The notes under the pieces were generated by a model, which saw only the letters and a program-made list of their open reading frames with translations, did no database searches and had not been told where the DNA came from. The position numbers and the translations under genes were made by a program. Below are positions 41,577-50,699 of a DNA stretch of 64,000 bases, piece after piece. The DNA comes from Amycolatopsis vancoresmycina (GTDB taxonomy: Bacteria; Actinomycetota; Actinomycetes; Mycobacteriales; Pseudonocardiaceae), in contig NZ_JNYY01000001.1 in the NCBI RefSeq assembly GCF_000716785.1, positions 1,178,001 to 1,242,000 on the forward strand, read 5' to 3'. How positions within the stretch are numbered: the first letter of the stretch is position 1; each line of letters opens with the position of its first letter.

Positions 41577-42836
41577 GTGCGCCTGCTCAGCCTGGTGGCC
41601 GCTGCCGCCGTCGTCGTCGGTGTGGAGGTCGCCGCGCCGGCACCGCCGGTCGCCGCAGCCGCTCCCGCCTACCTGACCAACGAGGCGACGTTCAGCACCG
41701 TCGCCAACGGGTGGGCCAAGGTCGAGCGCTATCGCGACACCACAGCGGGATTCGCCGACGAGCAGTATCCGCCGGACGGACGGGGCAACCAGGACGGGCA
41801 GCGGCTGACCTTCTTCGGCGGCGTGGCGCAGCCGTCCTCGTCGCGGTTCCTGCTGTACTCCGCACCCGGCTGGTCGACCGGCGCGAAGGCCACGCCGGTG
41901 CTGCTGGTCCACGGTGCCAACGACAATCCCGACCGGGCCTGGGCCAATCCGAACGAGTCCGGCGGCTTCGGGTGCGGTTCGGCGACGTGCCCGTCGACCG
42001 GGCTGATGCAGTACCTCAGCTCGCGCGGGTACCGGGTGTTCGCCATCGGCTTCGCGCACAAGCAGGGCGAGAACCGCCAGCAGGCACAGCAGGTCGGCGA
42101 CGCGATCGCGCTGATCAAGTCACGCTTGGGGGTGGGCCAGGTCGATCTGGTCGGCTGGAGCAAGGGCGAGCTGTCCACCCGGATGTACGTGTCCTCGGTG
42201 AAGCCCGCCTGGGGGCGGCCCTACGCCGGCGACGTGCGCAAGCTGATCACCCTCGGCGGGCCGAACGGTGGCTATGACTACCCGTTCGCGCACGGTTACG
42301 CGCACGACCTGTCGATCTGGCCGGAGTGCGGCGTCAACATCAACGCGCCGAGCCCGCACACCAGGATGACCTGCTACGGCGCGTACACCTACCACCCGGA
42401 ACTGTCGATCACCCCCACCGCCGGCTGGGACACCTACCCCGGGCAGCGGCAGATGCTGGCCCGCTTCGACAGCGCGTTCGGCGTCGACGGCTCGCAGCAG
42501 GACTGGTACACGACCTACTACGGCGGCCAGGGTTTCTACACCGACGGGACGGGAATCCAGGCCGCGATCGACGCCGGGTCGATGATCTCCACCATCCAGT
42601 CCGCCGGCACCCCGGCCGGCGTCTCGGTGTACCTGCTGGCCGGCGGCTCGCCCACCATCGTCGGCGTGTTCAACGAGAACCGCGGCCCGAGCGACGGCAT
42701 CGTGTTCACGACCAGCGCGTTGGACAGCACCGGCATCGGCCACCTCGCCGCGACCGCGCTGGTCGGTTCGGTGAACCACTTGCAGCTGGGCTGGGCGTCG
42801 GCCTCGATGTCCCAGGTGACGAGCTGGCTGGCGTGA
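41577..42836 (+). CDS. Secreted alpha/beta hydrolase (lipase-like)
   Basis: 419 residues with a signal peptide (VRLLSLVAAAAVVVGVEVAA ... PVAAAAPA). TPVLLVHGANDNPDRAWANP is the oxyanion strand, VDLVGWSKGELSTRMYV holds the nucleophile in GWSKG, and VNHLQLGWASASM near the end carries the candidate histidine. GTG at 41577 has GTGAGGAG upstream. Extra cysteines (GGFGCGSATCPS, PECGVN, MTCYG) suggest disulfides in the exported form. An extracellular ester or lipid hydrolase is likely. Confidence 0.88.
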   Translation: MRLLSLVAAAAVVVGVEVAAPAPPVAAAAPAYLTNEATFSTVANGWAKVERYRDTTAGFADEQYPPDGRGNQDGQRLTFFGGVAQPSSSRFLLYSAPGWSTGAKATPVLLVHGANDNPDRAWANPNESGGFGCGSATCPSTGLMQYLSSRGYRVFAIGFAHKQGENRQQAQQVGDAIALIKSRLGVGQVDLVGWSKGELSTRMYVSSVKPAWGRPYAGDVRKLITLGGPNGGYDYPFAHGYAHDLSIWPECGVNINAPSPHTRMTCYGAYTYHPELSITPTAGWDTYPGQRQMLARFDSAFGVDGSQQDWYTTYYGGQGFYTDGTGIQAAIDAGSMISTIQSAGTPAGVSVYLLAGGSPTIVGVFNENRGPSDGIVFTTSALDSTGIGHLAATALVGSVNHLQLGWASASMSQVTSWLA

Positions 42837-42847
42837 AAGGGACGACA

Positions 42848-43903
42848 GTGACCACACTCCTCGACGGAATCACTTCGGCGAAGGTGCCGACCGACCGGCT
42901 GACCGCGCACGTGCTGGAGGTGGCCGGCCGGGAGCACGGCGAACCGGTCGTGTTCGTCCACGGCAACGTCTCGTCTTCGGCCTTCTGGCAGGAGTCGATG
43001 CTCGACCTGCCGGAGCGGTACCGCCCGATCGCGGTGGACCTGCGCGGCTTCGGCGGCACCGACCCCTTGCCGGTGGACGCGACGCGGGGCGTGCGCGACT
43101 ACGCCGACGACGTGGCCGCCACGCTGGCCGCGCTGAGCATCGACGCCGCGCACCTGGTCGGCTGGAGTCTGGGCGGCGGCGTGGTGCTGCAGCTGCTGCG
43201 CGAGCACCCCGCGCTCGCGCGCACCGTGACGCTGGTCAACCCGGTCTCGCCCTACGGCTTCGGCGGCACCAAGGGCGCGGACGGCGAGCTGGTCGACGCG
43301 GCGGGCGCCGGCTCGGGCGGCGGTGGCGCCAACCCGGACTTCGTCGCCCGGCTCAAGGACGGCGACACCTCGGACGAGTCGCCGTTCTCCCCACGCCAGG
43401 TGCTGCTGGCCTTCTACGTCAAGCCGCCGTTCCACCCCGCCCGCCTCGACGACCTCGTCGAGTCGATGCTCACCACCCGGGTCGGCGACGACCACTACCC
43501 CGGCGACTCCACCACGACCGACGCGTGGCCCGGTGTCGCGCCGGGCACCCGTGGCGTGCTCAACACCCTGGCGCCCGGCCACTTCCGCCTCGACGACCTC
43601 GACGCGATCGAGCCCAAGCCCCCGATCCTCTGGGTGCGGGGAGCCGACGACCAGATCGTTTCCGACACCTCCCTGTTCGACCTCGCCCACCTCGGCCGGC
43701 TCGGCGCGGTGCCCGGCTGGCCGGGCGAGGCCACCCACCCCGCGCAGCCGATGGTCACCCAGGCCAGAGCCGTCCTCGACCGCTACGCCGCCGCGGGCGG
43801 CGACTACCGCGAGGTGGTCATCTCCGACACCGGGCACAGCCCGCACATCGAGAAGCCGAAGGAGTTCTCGGCGGCACTGCTCGAGGTGTTGGCCAACGGC
43901 TGA
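42848..43903 (+). CDS. Alpha/beta hydrolase
   Basis: A 351-residue cytoplasmic hydrolase: VVFVHGNVSSSAFWQ, HLVGWSLGGGVVLQLL (nucleophile elbow GWSLGG), KPPILWVRGADDQIV (acid strand) and VVISDTGHSPHIEKP (histidine). It is 11 bp after the secreted lipase-like gene, with an AAAGGGACG ribosome site, so the two form an operon. A long glycine-rich insertion (~150-165) sits in the cap region. Substrate unknown. Confidence 0.88.
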   Translation: MTTLLDGITSAKVPTDRLTAHVLEVAGREHGEPVVFVHGNVSSSAFWQESMLDLPERYRPIAVDLRGFGGTDPLPVDATRGVRDYADDVAATLAALSIDAAHLVGWSLGGGVVLQLLREHPALARTVTLVNPVSPYGFGGTKGADGELVDAAGAGSGGGGANPDFVARLKDGDTSDESPFSPRQVLLAFYVKPPFHPARLDDLVESMLTTRVGDDHYPGDSTTTDAWPGVAPGTRGVLNTLAPGHFRLDDLDAIEPKPPILWVRGADDQIVSDTSLFDLAHLGRLGAVPGWPGEATHPAQPMVTQARAVLDRYAAAGGDYREVVISDTGHSPHIEKPKEFSAALLEVLANG

Positions 43904-44027
43904 TCGGCGCCACGAAAGTCAAGTTTGCCGGGAAGCCAGTGCGCGGCGTCGACGACATCCTCACGATCCGCGCACCCCGGCAGGACTGGACGGGCTGGCG
44001 GATTCCGTCAACGGTCAACGACCGCAG

Positions 44028-46175
44028 CTATCGCCACCACGGGCGATGGCGCTGGGCCGCCACCACGCCGGCGGGCTCGACGAGTTCGGCGAGCCGGGCG
44101 GCGATGTGCTTGATGTGCTCGTGGACCCACAACGCGCAGGCGAGGTCGCGCACCGAGGCACCCGGCTGCTCGAGGAGCTCCGGAAACGTGGGCGGGGCGA
44201 GCATCGGCACGTCGCCGTGGTCGGTGCGGTCGAGGCGGGACGCCAGGTGGTCGTACCAGGCGGCGAGCTGGCCCGCCTGCTCGCCGAGGAGCCGGCGGAA
44301 CGGGTCGGGTTCGACGTGGGGGTTCGGGAGCCCGGCCAGTGAGTGCGCGGTCAGCCGGGCGCGGACGGTGCCCGTGACCAGCCGCCACAGGAGCGGCTTG
44401 GGGACGTGCTTGGTGCCCTGCTCGCTGAGGAACCCGCGCAGCGCGTCGTCGAGCCGGGCACCGGCGGCGGTCGCCGCGGCCGGGGCCGGCGGGTCGTGGC
44501 GGAGGCCGAGCGCCCAGTGCGCGGCCGTCGCGAGGTACGCGCCGCCGGTGCGGAACGCGTCGGCGAGGTCGTCGGCGACGACGGCCCGGGCGCCGCGGGG
44601 CCAGAACAGCGCGCCGGCCACCAGGCACACCGCGCAGCCGATCGCGATGTCTTCGATCCGCACGACACCGATCCGCCACCCGGCCGGGGCGAGCAGGTTG
44701 AACAGCACGACCACCGTCACGGTGAAGGCGGCTTGGCCGACCGTGAAGGGAAGAGCGCCGGGCGCGTAGGAGGCGACCAGCACCGCGAGCGGGAGGGCGA
44801 TCCACAGCGCCGGCGTACTGGTGCCGATGACCAGCAGCAGCAACGCGCCGACGACGACGCCCAGCACGGTGCCGGCCAGCGCGCGCAACGCGGTCGACCC
44901 GGTCGCCGCCGCGTTGCCGCGCAACACGGACAACGTTCCCAGTACGACCCAAAAGCCGTGCTCGACGCCGCTCGCGCCGGCGACCACGACCGCGGCGCTC
45001 AGTGCCACCGCGCCGCGGAGGCTGTTGACGAACCACACCGACCGCAGGCTCGTCTGGGGCGACGCGACCCGGGTGAGCGACGTCAGGGAGAGGCTGCCGG
45101 GGAAGCGTCTCTGCCGGCTGCCGGGCGTCGCGGCGCGGGCTTCGACCGCCGCTGCGCGGGCGGCGAAAGCGGCGGTCCGGGCGTGGAAGGACAGGTGCAC
45201 GGCGTCGGCGTAGCCGGGATCGCCGGAGCCCATGCCGCGCAGCCACGCCACGCTCGCCTGGATCCTGCGGTCCAGCTCGTCGGTGTCGAAGGCGCCGGAC
45301 CGGCCGGCCGGCAGACCGGCGACCGCTCGCAGGCACGCGCTGGTCTCGGCGAGGAGTTCGCGTTCGACCTCGGGTGCCCGGCTCAGGTCCGGGTATTCGC
45401 CGAGGGTGTCGGCGATGACCGAACAGCACCATTCGAGCAGGCCCACCAGGCTGTCGAGGGCCTGGTCCTCGGCGGCCAGCCCGGTGGGGCGGTACGGCGT
45501 CGCGGTGAACTCCTCGATCAGCCGGTGCTTGGCCTCGACGGCCGCCTCTTTGGCCGCCTGTACGTCCGGGTCGCCGCGCAACGCCGCGTCCAGGTAGCCG
45601 GCGAGGGTGCCGGCCGACCGGGACGCCGCGTCCCGCAGGGCGGTGGCGGGAGAACGGGGCGACAGCAGCAGGACGACCGCGGTGCCCACGACCGACGCCA
45701 GCCACCAGCCGGCGAGGCGGTCGGGCACCATGCCCAGCGTGCCGGGCGAGGCCGCCGGGAGGACGTAGGCGAGCAGCGCGGCGGGGGCGCCGGTTGCCGC
45801 GTTCGGGCCCGCGACCCCGCTGAACCGCACCAGGAACACCACGACCAGCGTCACGACCGCCGCCAGCGGCAGCGACGCGCTGGCGGCGGTCCCGACGACC
45901 AGCAGGACGCTGCCCGCGACGGCGAGCCCGAAGTGCGCGCGCAGCTTGTCCCGCCAGTCGCCGCCGAACGACGCCAAGACCAGCGTGGCGAACCCGCCGA
46001 AGGCGGCGAACGTCGCCACCTGCAGGTTGCCGATCACCGTGACGCTGAACGCGAAGAGAGCGGGCACCACCAGCGTCGCCCGGACGGCACGCAGCACAGC
46101 GCCGGCCGACCACTGCGGCACCCAGTCCCGGGGCGTGATCCGGCGGGTTTTCACTGCGGGGGAATCGATCGCCAC
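44028..46175 (-). CDS. FUSC-family inner-membrane protein
   Basis: A 715-residue protein with two membrane modules (~25-170 and ~390-510), each with several hydrophobic helices, separated by and followed by soluble helical regions. SLRGAVALSAAVVVAGASGVEHGFWVVLGTLSVLRGNAAATGSTALRALAGTVLG is the typical FUSC/aromatic-acid-exporter core. Relatives export aromatic acids or other small molecules. The N-terminal FAAFGGFATLVLASFGGDWRDKLRAH half is also characteristic. It is a single gene, convergent with the hydrolase pair. Confidence 0.88.
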   Translation of the reverse strand: MAIDSPAVKTRRITPRDWVPQWSAGAVLRAVRATLVVPALFAFSVTVIGNLQVATFAAFGGFATLVLASFGGDWRDKLRAHFGLAVAGSVLLVVGTAASASLPLAAVVTLVVVFLVRFSGVAGPNAATGAPAALLAYVLPAASPGTLGMVPDRLAGWWLASVVGTAVVLLLSPRSPATALRDAASRSAGTLAGYLDAALRGDPDVQAAKEAAVEAKHRLIEEFTATPYRPTGLAAEDQALDSLVGLLEWCCSVIADTLGEYPDLSRAPEVERELLAETSACLRAVAGLPAGRSGAFDTDELDRRIQASVAWLRGMGSGDPGYADAVHLSFHARTAAFAARAAAVEARAATPGSRQRRFPGSLSLTSLTRVASPQTSLRSVWFVNSLRGAVALSAAVVVAGASGVEHGFWVVLGTLSVLRGNAAATGSTALRALAGTVLGVVVGALLLLVIGTSTPALWIALPLAVLVASYAPGALPFTVGQAAFTVTVVVLFNLLAPAGWRIGVVRIEDIAIGCAVCLVAGALFWPRGARAVVADDLADAFRTGGAYLATAAHWALGLRHDPPAPAAATAAGARLDDALRGFLSEQGTKHVPKPLLWRLVTGTVRARLTAHSLAGLPNPHVEPDPFRRLLGEQAGQLAAWYDHLASRLDRTDHGDVPMLAPPTFPELLEQPGASVRDLACALWVHEHIKHIAARLAELVEPAGVVAAQRHRPWWR

Positions 46176-46214
46176 GCGGCGAGCATAACCGCGAACCTGC
46201 TGATCACGGGCCGG

Positions 46215-46556
46215 TTATCGCGTGCCGCGCGCCGGGACCGGCGGCGCCGGGCCGTTCGCCGTGACGTGGCCGGCGAAAGCGGGTAGGCGGTCGTCAACGC
46301 GGGAGAGCGCTTCGGGCGGGCCGAGCGCGATCCGCAACTCGGCCGGTACGCCGGTGATGTCGCCGTCCCGGGCTCGACCACGGTCGACGGACTTCGCCCA
46401 GCGTGCGGCCTCGGCCGGATCCAACTCGTCCAGGCAAGACCGGCAAGGACCGTCCGGCGGACGAACCCGACACAGCCACCGAGAGCCGCGGGCTCGGCGG
46501 TGTGGTCGGCCCCCGGTGGCGAAGACAGCCGCGTTCTTCCTGTTGCGTGTCCTCAC
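46215..46556 (-). CDS. Possible small hypothetical protein
   Basis: A minus-strand frame with strongly GC-rich third positions encodes GRPHRRARGSRWLC, then SCLDELDPAEAARWAKSVDRGRARDGDITGVPAELRIALG and a proline-rich end. A GTG at 46556 is a possible start, but AGGAGG overlaps it, so the true start is unclear. Cysteines at WLCRVRP and CRSCLDE might bind metal. I recognise no family, and it could be the remnant of a longer gene. Confidence 0.35.
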   Translation of the reverse strand: MRTRNRKNAAVFATGGRPHRRARGSRWLCRVRPPDGPCRSCLDELDPAEAARWAKSVDRGRARDGDITGVPAELRIALGPPEALSRVDDRLPAFAGHVTANGPAPPVPARGTR

Positions 46557-46677
46557 CTCCTGAACTGAACTGCCACTCCGCCGAACCGATCGGCTCTGCC
46601 ACAGAATCGCAGCGCCGGAAAACGACGCCGGTGCCTCGTCGATGCCATAGTGGTCGAGCGACGGGAGGGAGAATGCC

Positions 46678-49296
46678 ATGCAACACGAACCGGTGACGCC
46701 CAAGCCAGGTCCTTTCGTCCCGATACAGCTGCCTGCCCGCTCCCGGGCTTTTTCCGGGCGGGAAGCGCAACTTGCCTCGTTGGACAGGCAATCGGCCGGC
46801 GGTAGCCCTGACTGGCCGATCGTGGTGATCACCGGCATGCCGGGCGTCGGCAAGACACTGCTGGCCATCGAATGGGCGTGGCGGCGAATTGATCGGTTTC
46901 CCGACGGAGTGTTGTACGCCAATCTAAGAGGTTACTCGCCCGGCGAGCCGTTGCCGCCCGGCACTGTCCTACGTGGGTTTCTCGACGCCTTGGGCACGGC
47001 CCCGAATCGGGTCCCGGAGGACCCCGGCGGCCAAGCACGCCTGTATCGGTCCCTGATCGCGGACAAGCGGATGCTGATCATCCTGGACGACGCAGGAGAC
47101 TCCAGTCAGGTCATGCCGCTGCTGCCGGGAACCGCCTCGTGCACCGTCATGGTGACCAGTCGCGGGTTCCTCCCCGAACTGACCGCCCGCTACGGTGGGA
47201 GCCGGCTGAAACTGGACACGCTCCCGGAGCCGGAATCGCGGTCCTTGCTGGCACACCTTGTCGGAGCCGAGCGTGCCGCGGCCGAGCCGGGGGCAATCGA
47301 CGAACTCGTCCGCGCAGGCGCCGGGCTCCCGCTGGCCCTGACGCTTCTCGGCGGACGGGCACAAGCACACCCTCAACTGGCACTGGCCGACATCGCCGCC
47401 CAGATTCGCACTGCCGTCCTCGAATTCGACGACCTGGACCCGGATACGAGCCTGTATTCGGTGTTGTCCTGGTCCTACCGAGCCCTTCCCGACGACGTCG
47501 CACGCCCCTTCCGGCTGATGAGCCTGGCGCCCGGACCGGACTTCGGGTTGAACGCCGCTGCCACCCTGAACCACCGGAGCATCGACGAAACCCGCCGCGC
47601 TCTGGCGGCTCTGGAAGGTGCCCATCTCGTCGAACGCCGGACGCCCGATCGGTACGCGTTGCACGATTTGGTTCGCACCTACGCCCTCGAGCTCGTCCGT
47701 TCGGTCGACGGCGAGGCCGATCAGTCGGACGCGCGGGACAGGGTGATCGATTTCTACCTGCACACGGCGAAAGACGCGAACCAGCAGCTGTCGCAGCGCA
47801 AAAACCGCCTGGAACTCGGTCAACTCGTGCCCGGAGCCATTCCCCTCACCCCGGCGGACGCGGCCGAGGCACTGACGTGGTTCGACACCGAGCACATCTG
47901 CTTGCTCGCGGTGCAACGGATGGCCGCCACCTCGGGCCGGTACAACGCAGTCTGGCAGCTGGCCGTCGCCATGGACACTTACCTCCGGCGCAAGGGCAGC
48001 CTGGACGACCGGCTCGCAAGCTGGCGGACGGCGCTCGCGGCAGCCGAGCACCTCGGCGACCCGGCTCCGCTCGTCCTCGCCCTCCGCCGGCTCGGCGATG
48101 CCTGTTCCCGCGCCGGGCAGCACACCGAAGCTCTCGATCTCGCGCAGCGATGCCTCGGGCTGGCCGATCCGGCCGCGGCCGCCGACCAAGCCGAAACCCA
48201 CCGGACGCTGGCCATGATCCTCGAACGCCAAGGTGACCGCGAACGAGCTCTCGACCACGCCCTTCAGGCTCTCGACCGCGTCCGCTCTCTGGGTGACGGC
48301 CTCGCCGAAGCGGAGGTCCTCAACGCCGTCGCCCGATACGCCGCCCAGCTCGGCCATTTCGACCAAGCTCTCGACCACTGCAGAGCGGCACAGGAGTTGC
48401 ACCGCTACCACCCCGACCGCGCCGGCGAGGCCGATACGCTGGACACCCTGGGCTACCTCGCCCACCACTCAGGCGAATATTCCCAAGCCCTCACGCTCTA
48501 CCGCGAAGCTCTGCAACTGCGCCGCGACCTGCATGACCACTACCAAGTCGCCGACACCCTGCGCAACCTCGGCGAAATCCACGCCGGCGTCGGTGACTAC
48601 CACACGGCCCGGCGGTACTGGACCGAGGCCCTCAAGCTCTTCACCGACCAAGGCCGGGCGGCCGAGGCCGACGACACGCAACGCCAGGTCGAAGCCCTCC
48701 ACCACTCCGCGCCGGGCGACGCAGAAGAAGAGGTCACGGTCCACACGTCCGGCGACGACGGCCAGCAGGTCCGGGACGCCCTGGTCGATCTGTTGCAAGT
48801 CGCCGGATTCGACGTCATTTCGGGCGACGTACCCCAGCACGGGTCTTGGTTCCAACGCCTGTTCGTCACGCAGAAGAATTCCCGAGGCGGGGAAGAGCTG
48901 GGCCGGCTGGTGGCGGCCGCGGTGGCCAACCACCTGGGCGGCACGGTGAACGGCTCAGTGGTCCAAGGTCGCGACATCCACCTCAACCACAACACCGCAG
49001 GCGCCGGGCCCAGCGAACAAGAAGCCAACGCGATCGCCCGGTTGCTCGAAGCGTGCCAAGCCCAGGACGAGGTCGCCGTCTGCACCAGTTCGTTCGTGCT
49101 CGTCAAGGTCGACGGCCGGATCACCTGCTGGGTGCCCACCACCGAGGCCATGCGCGTCCTGCGCGCCAACCCGCACCTGTTGCACTCACCCAGGGAGCTG
49201 TTCTCCACGCTTTCGCGGCTTCCGGAAAGCATCACCGGTAACCGATCTCACGCTGGTCAGCCGCCCACGACCGCGCACGGCGACTTCCCCGCATAG
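46678..49296 (+). CDS. STAND-class NB-ARC/TPR protein with an unusual C-terminal domain
   Basis: 872 residues, no DNA-binding domain. A leader (~1-45) is followed by an NB-ARC ATPase (~48-330; P-loop TGMPGVGKT at 53-61, Walker B MLIILDDA, VMVTSRGFLPEL), TPR repeats (~430-700; ALDHALQALDRVRSLGDG and relatives) and a C-terminal part (~715-860). That part holds EVTVHTSGDDGQQVRDALVDLLQVAGFDV, a GGEELGRLVAAAVANHLGGTVNGSVVQGRDIHL segment and a final globular piece. The GSVVQGRDIH motif recalls the linker found in actinobacterial signalling and conflict proteins. It is a sensor or switch rather than a classical SARP. The convergent neighbour is a Ser/Thr kinase. Confidence 0.8.
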   Translation: MQHEPVTPKPGPFVPIQLPARSRAFSGREAQLASLDRQSAGGSPDWPIVVITGMPGVGKTLLAIEWAWRRIDRFPDGVLYANLRGYSPGEPLPPGTVLRGFLDALGTAPNRVPEDPGGQARLYRSLIADKRMLIILDDAGDSSQVMPLLPGTASCTVMVTSRGFLPELTARYGGSRLKLDTLPEPESRSLLAHLVGAERAAAEPGAIDELVRAGAGLPLALTLLGGRAQAHPQLALADIAAQIRTAVLEFDDLDPDTSLYSVLSWSYRALPDDVARPFRLMSLAPGPDFGLNAAATLNHRSIDETRRALAALEGAHLVERRTPDRYALHDLVRTYALELVRSVDGEADQSDARDRVIDFYLHTAKDANQQLSQRKNRLELGQLVPGAIPLTPADAAEALTWFDTEHICLLAVQRMAATSGRYNAVWQLAVAMDTYLRRKGSLDDRLASWRTALAAAEHLGDPAPLVLALRRLGDACSRAGQHTEALDLAQRCLGLADPAAAADQAETHRTLAMILERQGDRERALDHALQALDRVRSLGDGLAEAEVLNAVARYAAQLGHFDQALDHCRAAQELHRYHPDRAGEADTLDTLGYLAHHSGEYSQALTLYREALQLRRDLHDHYQVADTLRNLGEIHAGVGDYHTARRYWTEALKLFTDQGRAAEADDTQRQVEALHHSAPGDAEEEVTVHTSGDDGQQVRDALVDLLQVAGFDVISGDVPQHGSWFQRLFVTQKNSRGGEELGRLVAAAVANHLGGTVNGSVVQGRDIHLNHNTAGAGPSEQEANAIARLLEACQAQDEVAVCTSSFVLVKVDGRITCWVPTTEAMRVLRANPHLLHSPRELFSTLSRLPESITGNRSHAGQPPTTAHGDFPA

Positions 49297-49372
49297 CGGG
49301 CCGGGCCGAGTTGTCGCCGGCTCAGCTGCGCTTCGGGCTGCGGTTCCGGAGGTTGGCGATGGCCCTCCGCGG

Positions 49373-50563
49373 TCACCGCTTCCCCGGTGTCCCTGCCGGT
49401 CCCGCGGCCTTCCCCGCGTTCGGGCGCGGATCGCCCCGCTTCGCCGGGCCGCCGCCGGGCGGCAGCGGATCGGCACCCGGCTTCGCCGATCCGGGCTTCG
49501 CGTGGCCCGCGTCGGCCGAGCCCGCCGGCGCGGCGGCTCGCGAGGTGGCCACCACGACTGCCGATGCGGGGGCCAGTGTGACCGAACGAGGAACCACGAT
49601 GGAGCTGGTCGGCGGAGCCGCCGCGGGCAGCGGCGCCGGCGTGGTCCCGGGAGCGGCCGGCCTGGTGAGTACCGCTGCGAGCACCGCCGCCGCGGCCACG
49701 GTCACCAAGCCGCCGGCCGCAGCCACCACGCGCCGCCGTCCGGGCGCCGGCGCGGCGGGTCGCACCGCCGTGGCCGGAAGTCCGCTCAGCAGCCGCGAAA
49801 CCTCCTCGGCACTCGGGCGGTCTGCGGGTTCGCGGGCTGTCATCCGGGTCAGCGCCTCGGCGAGCGGGTCAGGTGTGCCGTCGGGAACGCGCGGCGCCCG
49901 GTGCAGCCGGGCCGTCGCCGACTCCGCCAGGGTGCCGGGGAACTCGAGCCGCGCGGTCAGGCACTCCAGCAGGATCAGACCGAGGGCGTAGATGTCGGCC
50001 GGTGGCCCGGCCGGCTCCCCCAGGATCTGCTCCGGTGCCAGGTAGGCGGCCGTACCGGTGACCAGGCCGGTGCCGGTGATCCGGGTGGAGTCCAGCTCGT
50101 GCGCGATGCCGAAGTCGGTGATCACCGGGCCGCCGGGCCCGAGCAGGACGTTCGCCGGCTTCAGGTCGCGGTGCACGATCTGCCGGGCGTGGACGTGGGC
50201 CAGCGCGTCCGCCAGCCGCATCGCCAGCTCGGTCACTTCCGCCGCGGTGAACGGTCCGGCGCACAGCCGCTCGGCGAGGTTCTCCCCGTCGACCAGCTGC
50301 ATCACCAGGTACGGCCGGTCGCCCTCGGTGCCGTTGTCGAACAACGCGACGACCCCGGTGTGCCGGACACTGGCCAGCGACCTTCTCTCCCGCGCCCGGC
50401 GCTGCTGCTCCACGGCCGGCACGTTGCCGTCGTAGACCTTGACGGCTACCTCGCGCCCGAGCTCCCGGTCGAGGGCGCGGTAGACCCCGGCGGTTGCTCC
50501 CCGGCCGATCAGCGCCCCGGTCTCGTACCTCCCGGCGATCACGTCCGGCAGCTCGTTCGTCAT
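49373..50563 (-). CDS. Membrane-anchored serine/threonine protein kinase (PASTA-less)
   Basis: A 396-residue Hanks-type kinase. Glycine loop IGRGATAGV (~19-27), catalytic lysine K42 (EVAVKVYDG), HRDLKPANVLL (131-141), DFGIA (150-154) and an activation loop with TGTGLVTGTAAYLAPEQ are all present. A single membrane helix follows (~275-297, VVAAAGGLVTVAAAAVLAAVL), and the extracellular tail is Pro/Ala/Ser-rich and disordered with no PASTA or sensor domain. ATG at 50563 is preferred over in-frame starts 5 and 16 codons upstream. A 20-bp motif shared with the LAL regulator lies 88 bp upstream. Confidence 0.92.
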   Translation of the reverse strand: MTNELPDVIAGRYETGALIGRGATAGVYRALDRELGREVAVKVYDGNVPAVEQQRRARERRSLASVRHTGVVALFDNGTEGDRPYLVMQLVDGENLAERLCAGPFTAAEVTELAMRLADALAHVHARQIVHRDLKPANVLLGPGGPVITDFGIAHELDSTRITGTGLVTGTAAYLAPEQILGEPAGPPADIYALGLILLECLTARLEFPGTLAESATARLHRAPRVPDGTPDPLAEALTRMTAREPADRPSAEEVSRLLSGLPATAVRPAAPAPGRRRVVAAAGGLVTVAAAAVLAAVLTRPAAPGTTPAPLPAAAPPTSSIVVPRSVTLAPASAVVVATSRAAAPAGSADAGHAKPGSAKPGADPLPPGGGPAKRGDPRPNAGKAAGPAGTPGKR

Positions 50564-50650
50564 CGGGCAGGCCCCCATCCGGCTCGGCGTCTTCCCTCCG
50601 GTACCCGCCACGAAGGCCCCCGCAAACGCGGGTTCGGTCCCTGACCGCGT

Positions 50651-50670
50651 TACGTGTTTTCCCCGACGCG
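50651..50670 (-). promoter_or_regulatory. 20-bp shared motif upstream of the kinase gene
   Basis: The sequence TACGTGTTTTCCCCGACGCG (plus strand) occurs here and again, identically, at 53111-53130 upstream of the LAL regulator. In both places it lies 85-105 bp before a minus-strand start codon in the same orientation. It is a likely common operator or promoter element. Confidence 0.6.
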
Positions 50671-50699
50671 CCTGCCGCCGACCACGCCGGATCCGATGG

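Noticed and set aside
46678..49296. Calling the 872-residue ATPase a third SARP regulator
   Set aside because: The N-terminus goes straight into the ATPase; there is no winged helix and no BTAD domain.
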